DNA of 64,000 nt from Tabrizicola soli (GCF_015999335.1 NZ_JAEACP010000015.1:44486-108485), one strand, 5' to 3'; positions 54,095-64,000 are shown, numbered from the stretch's first letter. Notes: generated by a model from the letters alone, not told the origin. Made by a program: numbers and translations.

Positions 54095-54823
54095 TCAGAT
54101 CTTCCCCAGCATCCGGTCCAGCCAGCCGGCGATGCCATGCGCCTGCACGTCCAGAAGCGGCGCCAGCGGGCTTGCATTGCCCGGCCCCTTCGTCCTTGGC
54201 GGCAGATACTTGTTCGTGGGCCTGGTTCCCATTCCCGGCATCAGGTCATAGCCCCCCCGCTCGGCCACCAGCCTGGACACCGGGCTCTCCGGGTCGGCCA
54301 GATCGCCGAAATGCCGCGCGTTCGTCGGACAGGTCCGCACGCAGGCGGGCTCGCGGTCCGCCTCGGGAAGGTGGTCGTTGTAGATCCGGTCGACGCAGAG
54401 CGTGCATTTCTTCATCACCCCCTGGGCCGCGTCCATCTCGCGCGCGCCGTAGGGACAGGCCCAGGCGCAGAGACCGCAGCCGATGCAGGCGTCCTCGTTG
54501 ACCAGCACGATCCCGTCCTCGGCCCGCTTGTAGCTGGCCCCGGTCGGGCAGACGGTGACGCAGGGGGCAACCTCGCAATGCAGGCAGGAGCGGGGGAAGG
54601 TCACCACCTGCGCCGGGCCGTCGGGCACCGCGACCTGATAGGAATGCACCCGGTTCAGGAAGGTGCCCGAGGGATCGGCGCCATAGGGGTCCTGGTCCGA
54701 CAAGCCGATCCCGGCGTCGTTCCAGCCCTTGCAGGCGGTGACGCAGGCCTGGCAGCCGACGCAGGTGTCGAGGTCGATCACCAGCCCCAGCAGCTTTTCG
54801 GTCGCTCCCGGCAACAAGGTCAT
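54095..54823 (-). CDS. soeB: SoeB-like iron-sulfur electron transfer subunit
   Basis: A protein of 242 residues with cysteine groups for four [4Fe-4S] clusters: CVGCQACVTAC (21-31), CLHCEVAPCVTVC (about 77), CIGCGLCAWACPYG (about 112) and CTLC ... CVRTCP (about 135-160). This is the DmsB/NrfC pattern. It takes electrons from the molybdenum subunit and passes them to SoeC. The ATG overlaps the soeA stop (ATGA). Two back-to-back palindromes lie 20-65 nt upstream, inside the end of soeA. Confidence 0.9.
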   Translation of the reverse strand: MTLLPGATEKLLGLVIDLDTCVGCQACVTACKGWNDAGIGLSDQDPYGADPSGTFLNRVHSYQVAVPDGPAQVVTFPRSCLHCEVAPCVTVCPTGASYKRAEDGIVLVNEDACIGCGLCAWACPYGAREMDAAQGVMKKCTLCVDRIYNDHLPEADREPACVRTCPTNARHFGDLADPESPVSRLVAERGGYDLMPGMGTRPTNKYLPPRTKGPGNASPLAPLLDVQAHGIAGWLDRMLGKI

Positions 54824-57665
54824 CGCGGCCCCTCCGCCAGGCGCAAAAGTTTTCGAAAACTTTTGCCAAAATTCTTCGAAGAATTTTGCCGCCCCCCGCC
54901 CGAGTGCGGCACCTCGGGCAAGCCGGGGAAGGCCGGTTCCGCCGTCCCGCGCGGATGATCCGCCGCCGCCACCCGCTCGACCCGCACCCTTTGATCGAAC
55001 CAGGCCGCCTGGCCCGTCACCGGGTCCGAGTTCGACAGCCGCGCCCCCTTCCCGGGCAAAAGCTCCGGGATCAGATGGTTGAGCAGGAACCCCGTCACCG
55101 CCTCCGGCGCATCGGGATCCAGCGCCCAGGCTCCCTTGCGCTTGCCGATGGCGTTCCAGGTCCAGACCGTGTTCTCGTTCAGCGCCGCCATATGCGCCAC
55201 CGGCACCACGATGCGTCCCGCACGGCTGGAGACCCTCGCCCAGTCGCCCTCCTCGAACCCCTGCGCCTGCCAGAGCTTCGTCGGCAGATACAGATAGTTC
55301 CGCCCCCTGATCTGCCGCAGCCAGGCGTTCTGGCTGCCCCAGCTGTGATACATGTCCATCGGGCGCTGGGTCAGCGCATGGACCGGATAACCGAAAGCCG
55401 CGTCCTCGTCGCCATAGGGCGGATACCAGACCGGCAGCGGCTGCATCGCCTGGCGCAGGCGGTCGCGCAGGTGGTCCGGCGGCTGGCGTGGGCCGAAGCC
55501 TTCTGCGGCCAGCTGGAAGCGGCGCATGGGTTCGGACCAGATGTTGAACAGATAGGGCTGCGGCGTCTCGTAAAGGCCAAGGCGAACCGCCCAGTCCTGA
55601 TAGGCGGCGTTCCACGGCTTGTAGAAGGCCGCCTCCTCGGGCACATGCGCCTGATGGAAGGCCCCGGCCGCGATATAGCGCTCCATCTGCCCGGGGTTCG
55701 GCGCGCCCCGTCCGGTTTGCGTCCCGTCCCCCCGGAACCCCATCAGCGGTCCCACACCGGGCCGCCGCTGGTGGTTGACGATATAATCGGCATAGTCGCG
55801 GTATTTCGGGCTGCCGTCCTCTTCCACCATCCCCGGCAGGCCCAGCCTCGCGCCGAGGTCCAAGAGCACCGACTGGAAGCACCTCACCTCCCGGTCCGGC
55901 TCCACGACCGGCCAGCGGACCGCATCCCCTGCCGCATCGGGCTCGGAGATCGGACGGTCGAGCAGGCTGATACAGTCATGCCGCTCCAGATAGGTGGTGT
56001 CGGGCAGGATCAGGTCGGCATAGGCCACCATCTCGGAGGCATAGGCGTCGGAATAGATGATCCGGGGGATCAGATAGTCCCCGTCCTCGCCCGTCTCGGT
56101 CAGCATCTCCATCACCCGCGCGGAATTCATCGAGGAATTCCACGACATGTTCGCCATGTAGAGGAAGAGCGTGTCGATCCGGTAGGGGTCGCCCGCATGG
56201 GCGTTGGGGATCACCATGTGCATGAGGCCATGGGCGGAGAACGGGTTTTCCCAGGAAAACCCCTTGTCGATCCGGGCCGGTTGGCCATCGGGCAGAAGGC
56301 ACAGGTCGTCGGGCGAGCGCACATAGCCCAGATGCGGGCCGGTCAGCGGCTTGCCGGGCGTCGCCACGAAATGCGGCGTCGGGTGCGCCTCGATGGGCTT
56401 CGGGTACGGCGGCTTCAGCCGATAGCCGCCGGGGGTTTCCACCGCGCCGAGCAGGATCTGCAACAGATGCAGCGCCCGGGCGGTCTGGAAGCCGTTGGAA
56501 TGCGCCGAAATCCCCCGCATGGCGTGGAAAGAGACGGGCCTCCCCGGCATGTCGGCATGTTCATTGCCCCGGAAATCCACCCACGGGCGCGGCAGCGAGA
56601 TCGCCTGCTCGAAGGCCGCCTCCGCCAATTCCGCCGCCAGTTGCCGGATGCGCTCCGCCGTCACCCCGCAGCGCGCGGCCACCGCTTCCGGCGCGTGCTC
56701 CGGCTTCAGGTATTCCTCGACCATGTGCCGGAACACCGTCCGGTGCCCCTGCCAGTCCGCGCCGAGGTCGGGTTCCACCCCCTTGCCATCCCAAGGCGCA
56801 GGATGGCCGGTGCGACGGTCGATGACGAAGGGCTGGCTTTCGGCATTGCGGACGAAAAGCCCCTTCTCCGGGCCTTCGTGTTCGTTCACCAGCAAGGGCG
56901 CGTTGGTCCATTGCGCCAGGTAGTCGAGGTCGATCTTCCCCGCCTCCAAGAGGCAATGGATCAGCGACAGGATCAGGAGCCCGTCGGTGCCGGGGGTGAT
57001 CCCGATCCAGTCGTCCGCCACCGCCGAATAGCCGGTCCTGACCGGGTTTACCGAGATCACCCGCGCGCCCCGCGCCTTCAGCTTGCCAATGCCGATCTTG
57101 ATCGGATTGCTGTCATGGTCCTCCGCCACCCCGAACATGACGAACAGCTTGGTCCGCTCCCAGTCCGGCTGGCCGAATTCCCAGAAGGCGCCGCCGATGG
57201 TGTAGATCCCCCCGGCGGCCATGTTGACCGAACAGAAGCCGCCATGCGCCGCGTAGTTCGGCGTGCCGAAATTCTGCGCCCACCAGCCTGTCAACGACTG
57301 CGACTGGTCCCGGCCCGTGAAGAACGCCAGCTTCTCCGGCGCCGTCTCGCGCAGCGGTTTCAGCCAGGCGACCGCCGTTTCCAGCGCCTCTTCCCAACTG
57401 ATCTCCTCGAACGCCCCCGAGCCCCTTGGCCCCACCCGCCGCAGCGGCGCCTTCAGGCGCGAGGGCGCCGTGACCTGCATGATCCCCGACGCCCCTTTGG
57501 CGCAAAGGACGCCCTTGTTGATCGGGTGGTCGCGGTTGCCCTCGATATAGGCGACGCGCCCCGATTTCAGATGCACGTTGATCCCGCAGCGGCAGGCGCA
57601 CATGTAGCAGGTGGTCTGGCGGACCTCGTCGCCGACCTCGCGCTGCGTCTCCACCCTCGGCTGGT

Positions 57666-57669
<4 letters not shown>
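54820..57669 (-). CDS. soeA: SoeA-like molybdopterin oxidoreductase, probable cytoplasmic sulfite dehydrogenase
   Basis: A protein of 949 residues of the DMSO reductase superfamily. The [4Fe-4S] cysteines are Cys21, Cys24, Cys28 and Cys56 (CYMCACRCG ... LCAKG). There is no twin-arginine signal, so the enzyme stays in the cytoplasm, as known for SoeA of Allochromatium and unlike DmsA. It has the expected size for SoeA. It starts with GTG, overlapping the ackA stop (GTGA). The last about 16 residues (NSSKNFGKSFRKLL region) are encoded by a palindromic repeat and are probably a late addition. Other family members such as thiosulfate or polysulfide enzymes cannot be fully excluded, but xsc and TSUP next door favour sulfite. 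Confidence 0.85.
54843..54888. repeat. Two adjacent perfect palindromes inside the 3' end of soeA
   Basis: Palindrome 1 (54843-54866, 24 nt, arms GCAAAAGTTTTC/GAAAACTTTTGC) is directly followed by palindrome 2 (54867-54888, 22 nt, arms CAAAATTCTTC/GAAGAATTTTG). Both are centred on TTCGAA and are AT-rich in a very GC-rich gene. They end 20 nt from the soeB start and look like an inserted intergenic repeat that has become coding. Confidence 0.85.
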
Positions 57670-58765
<1,096 letters not shown>

Positions 58766-58766
<1 letters not shown>

Positions 58767-59506
58767 CACAGCACCGCCTTCCCGAGTCCCAGCACCGCCA
58801 GCCCCGCCAGAAGCCCGATCGCGAAGCGGCGGAAGTCCTGCGGATCGGTGCCGAAGAAATGCCGCCCGCCCAGCCAGTTGCCCAGCAGCGTCACCGGCAG
58901 CGCGAGCAGCGAGGCCCGGAGCGTATCCCAGCCGACCAGCCCCGCCAGCCAGTAGAGCGGAGCCGAGTAAAGGTCGAGCAGCGGGAAGAAGGCGATCAGC
59001 GTGGCCCGGAACACCGCCGCGGGCATCGGCTGCGCCGCGAAGAAGGCCGCAAGCGGCAGTCCCCCCATTCCCGGCGCATTCGCCAGGCCCGAGACCACCC
59101 CCGCCACCCCATTCGCCGCGCCCGTGACCTCGCGGGAAAGCCGCCAGCCGGCCAGCAGGACGACGCACATCAAGAGCACATAGCCCGAGATCACCGCCCG
59201 CGCCGCATCCTCGCTGATCCCGGTCAGCACCCACAACCCCAGGGGCAGCCCCAGCGCCGCGCCGCCCATCAGCCAGCCGACCCTGCCCCAGTCCACATGC
59301 GGCCCGGCGCCCCTGGCGGCCTGCAGCGACATAACCGTTTCCAGAATGACCACAACCGCGACGAAGTTCAGGGGATTGGTGACAAGACTGGAAGCCGCGA
59401 TCAGCAGGGCCGAGAAGCCGAAGCCGGAATAGCCGCGCACGAAGCCCGCCACCAGACTGGCCACCGCCAGCCAGGCCAGCGCCCCTGGCCCAAGGTCATA
59501 GGGCAT
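58766..59506 (-). CDS. TSUP-family (TauE/SafE-like) permease, probable sulfite exporter
   Basis: A membrane protein of 246 residues with about eight helices. TSUP marks are LVAGFVRGYSGFGFSALLIAASSLV in pieces (about 17-42) and GLANAPGMGGLPLAAFF (about 145). The ATG at 59506 is the first that does not read through the repeat pair upstream. Placed between xsc and ackA, it would export the sulfite released from sulfoacetaldehyde, or sulfoacetate. It is translationally coupled to ackA. Confidence 0.85.
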
Positions 59507-59559
59507 GACACCCGCCCTGCGTCGGCTGCCGAAGCAGGCCAGGCCTCGCGCACCAGGAG

Positions 59560-59600
59560 CTTCCCTCCCCCCGCGTGGGGGAGGGAGAGGGTGGGGGGGC
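59560..59600. repeat. Diverged partner of the 44-nt hairpin repeat
   Basis: A TCCCTCCCCCCGCGTGGGGGAGGGA-type hairpin (core CTCCCCC/GGGGGAG) followed by a G-rich run, in inverted orientation to the close copy at 59615-59658. Together the two form an inverted pair filling most of the 195-nt gap between xsc and the TSUP gene. Confidence 0.65.
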
Positions 59601-59614
59601 GGCCAACGCAGGTT

Positions 59615-59658
59615 GCCCCCCACCCCCAACCCCTCCCCACCAGGGGGAGGGGAGGCGC
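59615..59658. repeat. Third copy of the 44-nt hairpin repeat
   Basis: The reverse complement differs at only two bases from 39216-39259 in the GTA cluster. Here it stands 43 nt beyond the xsc stop, in the opposite orientation relative to transcription. This shows that the element is dispersed in the genome and not specific to the gene transfer agent. Confidence 0.8.
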
Positions 59659-59701
59659 GGAATGCCGGCCGCCTTTCCTCTGGCCAGCCGCAGCAGGGCT
59701 G

Positions 59702-61477
59702 TCACCCCACCACCTGCGGCCGCATGTCCGCCATCGAGATCCCGGCGACCTCGACCGGCTTCTTCATCGCGTCGCGGCGGAACGGCTCGCCCAGTTCCTG
59801 GTTGATCAGGGCCTCGATCAGCGTGGTCTTGCCCGCCATCTGGTCCTCGATCGCCTTGCGCAGCGCGGCCGTCAGCTCCTCCATCGTCCGCGCCTGCACG
59901 CCTTGCAAGCCGCAGGCCTTGGCGATCCCGGCATAGCTCACGTCGGTGTCCAGTTCGGTCCCGACGAAGTTGTCGTCATACCAGAGCGTCGAGTTCCGCT
60001 TCTCGGCTCCCCACTGGTAGTTGCGGAAGACCACCATGGTGATCGCCGGCCATTCCTTGCGGCCGATGGCGGTCAGTTCCGTCACCGCGATCCCGAAGGC
60101 CCCGTCGCCGGCGAAGCCCACCACCGGCACATCCGGGCAGCCGATCTTGGCCCCGATGATGCTGGGCAGCCCATAGCCACAGGGTCCGAACAGCCCCGGT
60201 GCCAGGTATTTCCGCCCGGCCTCGAAGCTGGGATAGGCGTTCCCGATCGCGCAGTTGTTGCCGATATCGGAGGAGATGATCGCCTCCTTCGGCAGCGCGG
60301 ACTGGATCGCGCGCCAGGCCATACGGGGGCTCATCCACTCCGGCTTCGCGGCGCGGGCGCGTTCGTTCCAGCTGGTGCCGGGATCGTCCTCCTCGTGGTC
60401 CATCCCCGCCAGCGCCTGTGCCCAGGCGGATTTCTTCTGCGCGATCAGCGCCTTGCGCTCCTCACGCCCCGCATCGCCCGCCGTCTTCGCCAGGCGCGAC
60501 AGGATGCCCTCGGCCACCTTCCGCGCATCGCCCACGATCCCCACCGTCACCGGCTTGGTCAGCCCGATCCGGTTCGGGTTGATATCGACCTGGATGATCT
60601 TCGCCTCCTTCGGCCAGTAGTCGAGCCCATAGCCCGGCAGGGTGGAGAACGGGTTGAGCCGTGTCCCCAGCGCCAGCACCACATCGGCCTGCTGGATCAG
60701 CTCCATCCCGGCTTTCGAGCCGTTGTAGCCCAGCGGTCCGGCGAAGAGCGGATGCGAGCCGGGGAAGGCGTCGTTGTGCTGGTAGCCGACGCAGACCGGC
60801 GCCAACAGCCGTTCCGCCAAGGCCATCGAGGCCGGGATCGCCCCTCCGATCACCACGCCCGCGCCGTTCAGGATCACCGGGAACTTCGCGCTGGACAGCA
60901 GTTGCGCCGCCTGCGCCAGGGCCTCCTCCCCGCCCGAGGGCCGCTCGAACTCCACCACCGCGGGCAGGGCCACGTCGATCACCTGGGTCCAGAAATCCCG
61001 CGGCATGTTGATCTGCGCCGGGGCCGACTGGCGGCGGGCCTGCAGGATCACCCGGTTCAGCACCTCGGCCACGCGGGAGGGGTCGCGCACCTCCTCCTGG
61101 TAGCAGACCATGTCCTTGAACAGCGCCATCTGCTCGACTTCCTGGAACCCGCCCATCCCGATGGTCTTGTTCGCCGCCTGAGGCGTGACCAGCAGCAAAG
61201 GCGTGTGATTCCAATAGGCCGTCTTCACCGCGGTTACGAAGTTGGTGATCCCCGGCCCGTTCTGCGCGATCATCATGCTCATCTTGCCCGAGGCGCGGGT
61301 AAAGCCATCGGCCATCATGCCGCCCGAGCCTTCATGCGCGCAGTCCCAGAAGGTGATCCCGGCCTTCGGGAACAGGTCCGAAATCGGCATGAAGGCCGAG
61401 CCGATGATCCCGAACGCATGTTCGATCCCGTGCATCTGAAGCACTTTCACGAAGGCTTCCTCGGTCGTCATCCTCAT
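59702..61477 (-). CDS. xsc: Sulfoacetaldehyde acetyltransferase
   Basis: A thiamine diphosphate enzyme of 591 residues, the normal size for Xsc, which splits sulfoacetaldehyde with phosphate into acetyl phosphate and sulfite. The N-terminal domain has FGIIGSAFMPISDLFPKAGI in pieces and DCAHEGSGGMMADGFTRASG in pieces (about 45-64, with the cofactor Glu). The C-terminal cofactor motif begins GFAGDGAFGIAVTEL (about 440) and ends FRNYQWGAEKRNST. The ATG at 61477 follows GGAGAG. A TauR-like site lies 75-107 nt upstream. Confidence 0.94.
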   Translation of the reverse strand: MRMTTEEAFVKVLQMHGIEHAFGIIGSAFMPISDLFPKAGITFWDCAHEGSGGMMADGFTRASGKMSMMIAQNGPGITNFVTAVKTAYWNHTPLLLVTPQAANKTIGMGGFQEVEQMALFKDMVCYQEEVRDPSRVAEVLNRVILQARRQSAPAQINMPRDFWTQVIDVALPAVVEFERPSGGEEALAQAAQLLSSAKFPVILNGAGVVIGGAIPASMALAERLLAPVCVGYQHNDAFPGSHPLFAGPLGYNGSKAGMELIQQADVVLALGTRLNPFSTLPGYGLDYWPKEAKIIQVDINPNRIGLTKPVTVGIVGDARKVAEGILSRLAKTAGDAGREERKALIAQKKSAWAQALAGMDHEEDDPGTSWNERARAAKPEWMSPRMAWRAIQSALPKEAIISSDIGNNCAIGNAYPSFEAGRKYLAPGLFGPCGYGLPSIIGAKIGCPDVPVVGFAGDGAFGIAVTELTAIGRKEWPAITMVVFRNYQWGAEKRNSTLWYDDNFVGTELDTDVSYAGIAKACGLQGVQARTMEELTAALRKAIEDQMAGKTTLIEALINQELGEPFRRDAMKKPVEVAGISMADMRPQVVG

Positions 61478-61551
61478 CGCGTCTCTCCATGACTTTCCAC
61501 GGCCCCGAAGGCCCCCTTGCCCGGCACCCTAGCGCCGCGCCCCGGTCGAGC

Positions 61552-61584
61552 TTACGGCCAGATGATCCGGCCCGCTATATCCAA
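61552..61584 (-). promoter_or_regulatory. Candidate TauR operator upstream of xsc
   Basis: On the minus strand: TTGGATATAG, 13 nt, CTGGCCGTAA. The arrangement is the same as the site before tauR (63133-63165), with 22 of 33 positions identical. The second half resembles the CTGGAC(C/T)TAA direct repeat reported, as I recall, for TauR of Rhodobacter. It is well placed for an activator of xsc. Confidence 0.6.
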
Positions 61585-61647
61585 CCGGACCCCCTCCCCG
61601 TTCGACGTCGTCTCCTCCTCGGCGGGCCCCCGCGAGGCGCGACGAAG

Positions 61648-63114
61648 TCATCGCCGGGCCGCTCCCGGCGCCAAGGCCCGGGCGATCCGCGCCACGCCCT
61701 CGGCGATGCGCTGCGGCGCGATCGAGGAATAGGCCAGCCGGTAGTAGTTCCGCGGCCCCGCGCCGGCAAAGAACGCCCGCCCCGGCTCGATCAGCACGCC
61801 ATCGGCCCGCAGCCGCAGGGCCAGTTCCTCCGTATCCACCCCCGCCCCGGCCCGCATCCAGAAGGACGAACCGCCAAAGCCGCCCTGCCCCGCGACCTCT
61901 AGTCCCTCGGTGGCAATCGCCTCGGCCATCACCTGCCGGCGGCGGCGGTAGGCGTTCTTCATCCGGTTGACGAGGGCATCGTAATGCCCGAGGCCCAGGA
62001 AATAGGCCATTGTCCGCTGGATATGCCCCGGCGGGTGCTTCAGCATCAGCCCGCGCAAGCTGCGCGCCTCGGCGATAAAGCCGGGCGGGCCAACCAGATA
62101 GCCCAGCCGCAGCCCCGGAAACACCGATTTGGAGAAGGACCCGGCATAGATCACCCGCCCGCCGCGATCCAGCGACTTCAGCGCCGGGGCCACCGGCTTC
62201 AGGAAGGACATCTCGAACTCGTAATCATCCTCGACGATCACGAAACCCTGCCGCTCCGCCGCCTCCAGCAGCGCCACCCGCCGCTCCACCGGCATGGTCG
62301 CATTGGTCGGGCACTGGTGCGAGGGGGTGGTGAAGACCACGTCCCCCGCCAGCCCCTCGACCGGCAGGCCCAGCGCATCGACATCCACCGGCACCGCCTC
62401 GGCCCCGGTGGCCGCGACGATGGCCCGCCAGGCCGGATAGCCCGGATTCTCCACCACCGCCCGCCGCCCCGGCCCCAGAAGCGCCATCGCCGCGATCCAG
62501 AGCGCGTTCTGCGCCCCCAGCGTCAGCAGCACCTCCTCCTCGCGCGCAGCGATCCCGCGCCGGGGCAGGATCGAGCGCACCAGCTCCTGCAAGAGCAGGG
62601 GATCGTCGCGTTCGTAGTAGTCGCTGGTCAGCGCCGCGAAATCGCGCTTGCCCAGCGCCCGCAGCGCGCATTGCCGCCAGTTCTGGTGGTCGAAAAGCGT
62701 CGGATCCGCCTGGCCGTAGATGAAGGGCCAGGGATAGCGGTCCCAGTCATCCGGCCGCTCCACCCGCACGACCGAGGAGAACCTCCCCCCCGTCAAGCCT
62801 TTGAAATCAATCGCCTCCGCCGGCGGCGCGCTTGCGGGAAACTCCGGCGCCAGCGGCGCGGTCCCGGAGACGAAATAGCCCGACCGGCCGGCCGAGGTCA
62901 GGTAGTCCGAGGACACGAGGTCCGAATAGGCCAGCGTCACCGTGATCCGGCTGACCCCCAGATGCCCGGCCAGCCCGCGCGACGAGGGCATCCGCGCCCC
63001 CGGCCGGAAGCGGCCGGCGAGGATCCCTTGCGTCACCATCGCCCGGATCTGCTGCTGCAGCGAGCCGGTGGCGCCGGGGGTCAGGTAGAAGGCTTCGACA
63101 GGGATGGCGGCCAT
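61648..63114 (-). CDS. tauR: TauR-like MocR-family regulator (GntR HTH plus aminotransferase domain)
   Basis: A protein of 488 residues. A GntR-type winged helix (about 15-80: LQQQIRAMVTQGILAGRFRPG in pieces, PSSRGLAGHLGVSRITVTLAY in pieces) is joined to a class I aminotransferase-like domain (about 115-480). The PLP lysine is in YAGSFSKSVFPGLRLGY (about 328), and NPGYPAWRAI and EDDYEFE are also visible. MocR proteins of the TauR group activate taurine genes. The ATG at 63114 is chosen over an upstream in-frame start because the 33-nt site lies just upstream. xsc follows on the same strand after 170 nt. Confidence 0.88.
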   Translation of the reverse strand: MAAIPVEAFYLTPGATGSLQQQIRAMVTQGILAGRFRPGARMPSSRGLAGHLGVSRITVTLAYSDLVSSDYLTSAGRSGYFVSGTAPLAPEFPASAPPAEAIDFKGLTGGRFSSVVRVERPDDWDRYPWPFIYGQADPTLFDHQNWRQCALRALGKRDFAALTSDYYERDDPLLLQELVRSILPRRGIAAREEEVLLTLGAQNALWIAAMALLGPGRRAVVENPGYPAWRAIVAATGAEAVPVDVDALGLPVEGLAGDVVFTTPSHQCPTNATMPVERRVALLEAAERQGFVIVEDDYEFEMSFLKPVAPALKSLDRGGRVIYAGSFSKSVFPGLRLGYLVGPPGFIAEARSLRGLMLKHPPGHIQRTMAYFLGLGHYDALVNRMKNAYRRRRQVMAEAIATEGLEVAGQGGFGGSSFWMRAGAGVDTEELALRLRADGVLIEPGRAFFAGAGPRNYYRLAYSSIAPQRIAEGVARIARALAPGAARR

Positions 63115-63132
63115 GGGAATCGCGGCTGGGGG

Positions 63133-63165
63133 ATAAGGCCAGATCAATCCGCCGCCTCGGTCCAA
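63133..63165 (-). promoter_or_regulatory. Candidate TauR operator upstream of tauR
   Basis: On the minus strand: TTGGACCGAG, 13 nt, CTGGCCTTAT, ending 18 nt before the tauR ATG. It shares layout and 22 of 33 bases with the site before xsc. The closeness to the start suggests autoregulation. Confidence 0.55.
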
Positions 63166-63364
63166 AGTCAAGGAATGCCGCCAGGATCCCCTTCGGCCGC
63201 GCCGTCATGGCGCCCCCTGCCCTTGTCCCGCAGGCCGCGCCAGAGCGCGCTTTCGCCCCAGCAGTTGCCCTTGACAGCCGCAATCCGTCCATATCTTGCC
63301 GCGAACCGCGCACCATCCCTGCCCGGCCCCTGCTAGGCTTTCCTCGACGAGAGGACGCACGACC

Positions 63365-63700
63365 ATGACCAAGACCTACGCCATCCTGGGCCTTGCGATC
63401 CTCGCCGAGGTCATCGCGACCACCGCCCTGTCGCGCTCCGCCAGCTTCACGCGGTTCTGGCCCACGGTCGTGACCGTCGCGGGCTATGTCATCGCCTTCT
63501 GGCTGCTGTCCTATCCCCTGAAGGTGATGCCGACCGGGATCGTCTATGCGATCTGGTCCGGCATGGGCATCGTCCTGATCAGCGGCGTGGCCTGGATCTG
63601 GTATCGCCAGACCCTCGACACCGCCGCGCTGATCGGTCTTGCGCTGATCATCGCGGGGGTGATGGTGGTGAACCTGTTCTCGAAATCGGTGGGACACTAG
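63365..63700 (+). CDS. Small multidrug resistance (SMR) family transporter
   Basis: A protein of 111 residues with four membrane helices. The essential Glu of the family is in AILAEVIATTALS (about residue 15). WPTVVTVAGYVIAFWLLSYPLK in pieces and VMPTGIVYAIWSGMGIV in pieces are typical of EmrE-type SMR proteins. It would exchange a cationic drug or amine for protons. It is divergent from tauR across 250 nt; a link to sulfonates is not shown. Confidence 0.9.
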   Translation: MTKTYAILGLAILAEVIATTALSRSASFTRFWPTVVTVAGYVIAFWLLSYPLKVMPTGIVYAIWSGMGIVLISGVAWIWYRQTLDTAALIGLALIIAGVMVVNLFSKSVGH

Positions 63701-64000
63701 GGCCGCGGTCCGCCGCGCCCGGCCGGTCCGGGCAAGCATCTGGGAACGCCGGGTTTACGCCGGGGTCCTCGGCGAGACGGCGCGTCTGCGAAGCGTCTGG
63801 CATCCGTCTGGCACCTGTCCAGGTCCGCGTGGGGCTGGCGGGGCGTCAACCATGGGGGGCGAATCGGAAGGACGGTGCGCTGTAGCGCACCCAACGGGGC
63901 AGCGTAGGGTGCGCTACAGCGCACCGCCGCGGTCGCGGGGGGGGGGCGGGCCCCCCCGCCCCCCACACCCCCCCCACACCACCCCAACAACCCCCGCCGC
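63701..64000. other. Non-coding end of the window with palindromes and low-complexity G/C runs
   Basis: No gene is supported in the last 300 bases. Two 18-nt palindromic units, at 63874-63891 and 63908-63925, are exact reverse complements of each other (GGTGCGCTGTAGCGCACC and its complement). After 63938 the sequence turns into long runs of G and then C with interspersed A (ACCCCCCCC, CACACC), which could form G-quadruplexes on the minus strand or be an assembly edge. Confidence 0.6.
63874..63925. repeat. Inverted pair of an 18-nt palindrome
   Basis: Each unit is an 8-bp stem (GGTGCGCT/AGCGCACC) with a 2-nt centre. The two units are reverse complements separated by 16 nt, so the whole block can fold as two small hairpins or one larger one. 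This is the usual form of repetitive extragenic palindromes. Confidence 0.75.

Overview
The window is a stretch of high-GC alphaproteobacterial chromosome, most likely from the Rhodobacterales (Rhodobacter, Paracoccus or a Roseobacter relative). Supporting signs are a full set of RcGTA-like gene transfer agent genes next to cysE, a MocR-type TauR regulator beside xsc and a SoeABC-like molybdoenzyme, a cobaltochelatase cobS with its J-domain and bolA neighbours, and short Rhodobacterales-style intergenic palindromes. Genes are dense, and many are joined by ATGA, GTGA or TGATG overlaps. I saw no rRNA, tRNA, CRISPR array, integrase or insertion sequence.

Layout. Positions 1-2.2 kb hold the tail of an upstream gene and two exported proteins, one a caspase-like/Sel1/peptidoglycan-binding protein. 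Positions 2.5-10.1 kb form one operon for short-chain amides or urea: an AmiC-like sensor and AmiR-like antiterminator, a five-gene branched-chain-type ABC transporter and an acetamidase/formamidase. It has a structured leader that may be the AmiR target and ends at a perfect 13-bp hairpin. Positions 10.6-13.7 kb carry a small membrane protein, bolA, a J-domain protein, cobS (without cobT) and an MgtC-family gene. Positions 13.9-28.3 kb are mostly housekeeping: xseA, purD, rarD, anmK, tyrS, two cyclophilins, pgk, class I aldolase, an ftsB-like gene and pdhA-pdhB-pdhC, in which E1-beta has its own lipoyl domain. Positions 28.4-31.4 kb hold a plsC/cdsA/CDP-alcohol phosphatidyltransferase operon and cysE.

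Positions 31.4-45.7 kb are a complete gene transfer agent structural cluster on the minus strand, in canonical order from small terminase to the host-contact mega-protein. Hairpin repeats of 44 nt stand directly upstream of the major capsid and the major tail protein genes. A promoter candidate and a CtrA-like box precede the cluster.

Positions 45.8-53.2 kb hold mltG, fabF, tspO, idi, a cytochrome c with an acidic tail, an AhpD-like protein, a cyclase-family protein with a twin-arginine-type signal, and a phosphomannomutase. Positions 53.2-63.1 kb form a sulfonate module transcribed as tauR, xsc, TSUP permease, ackA, soeA, soeB, soeC. Sulfoacetaldehyde would be cleaved to acetyl phosphate and sulfite. 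Acetyl phosphate would give ATP and acetate, and sulfite would be exported or oxidised. Two matching 33-nt sites, upstream of tauR and of xsc, look like TauR operators. An SMR transporter and a repeat-rich end close the window.
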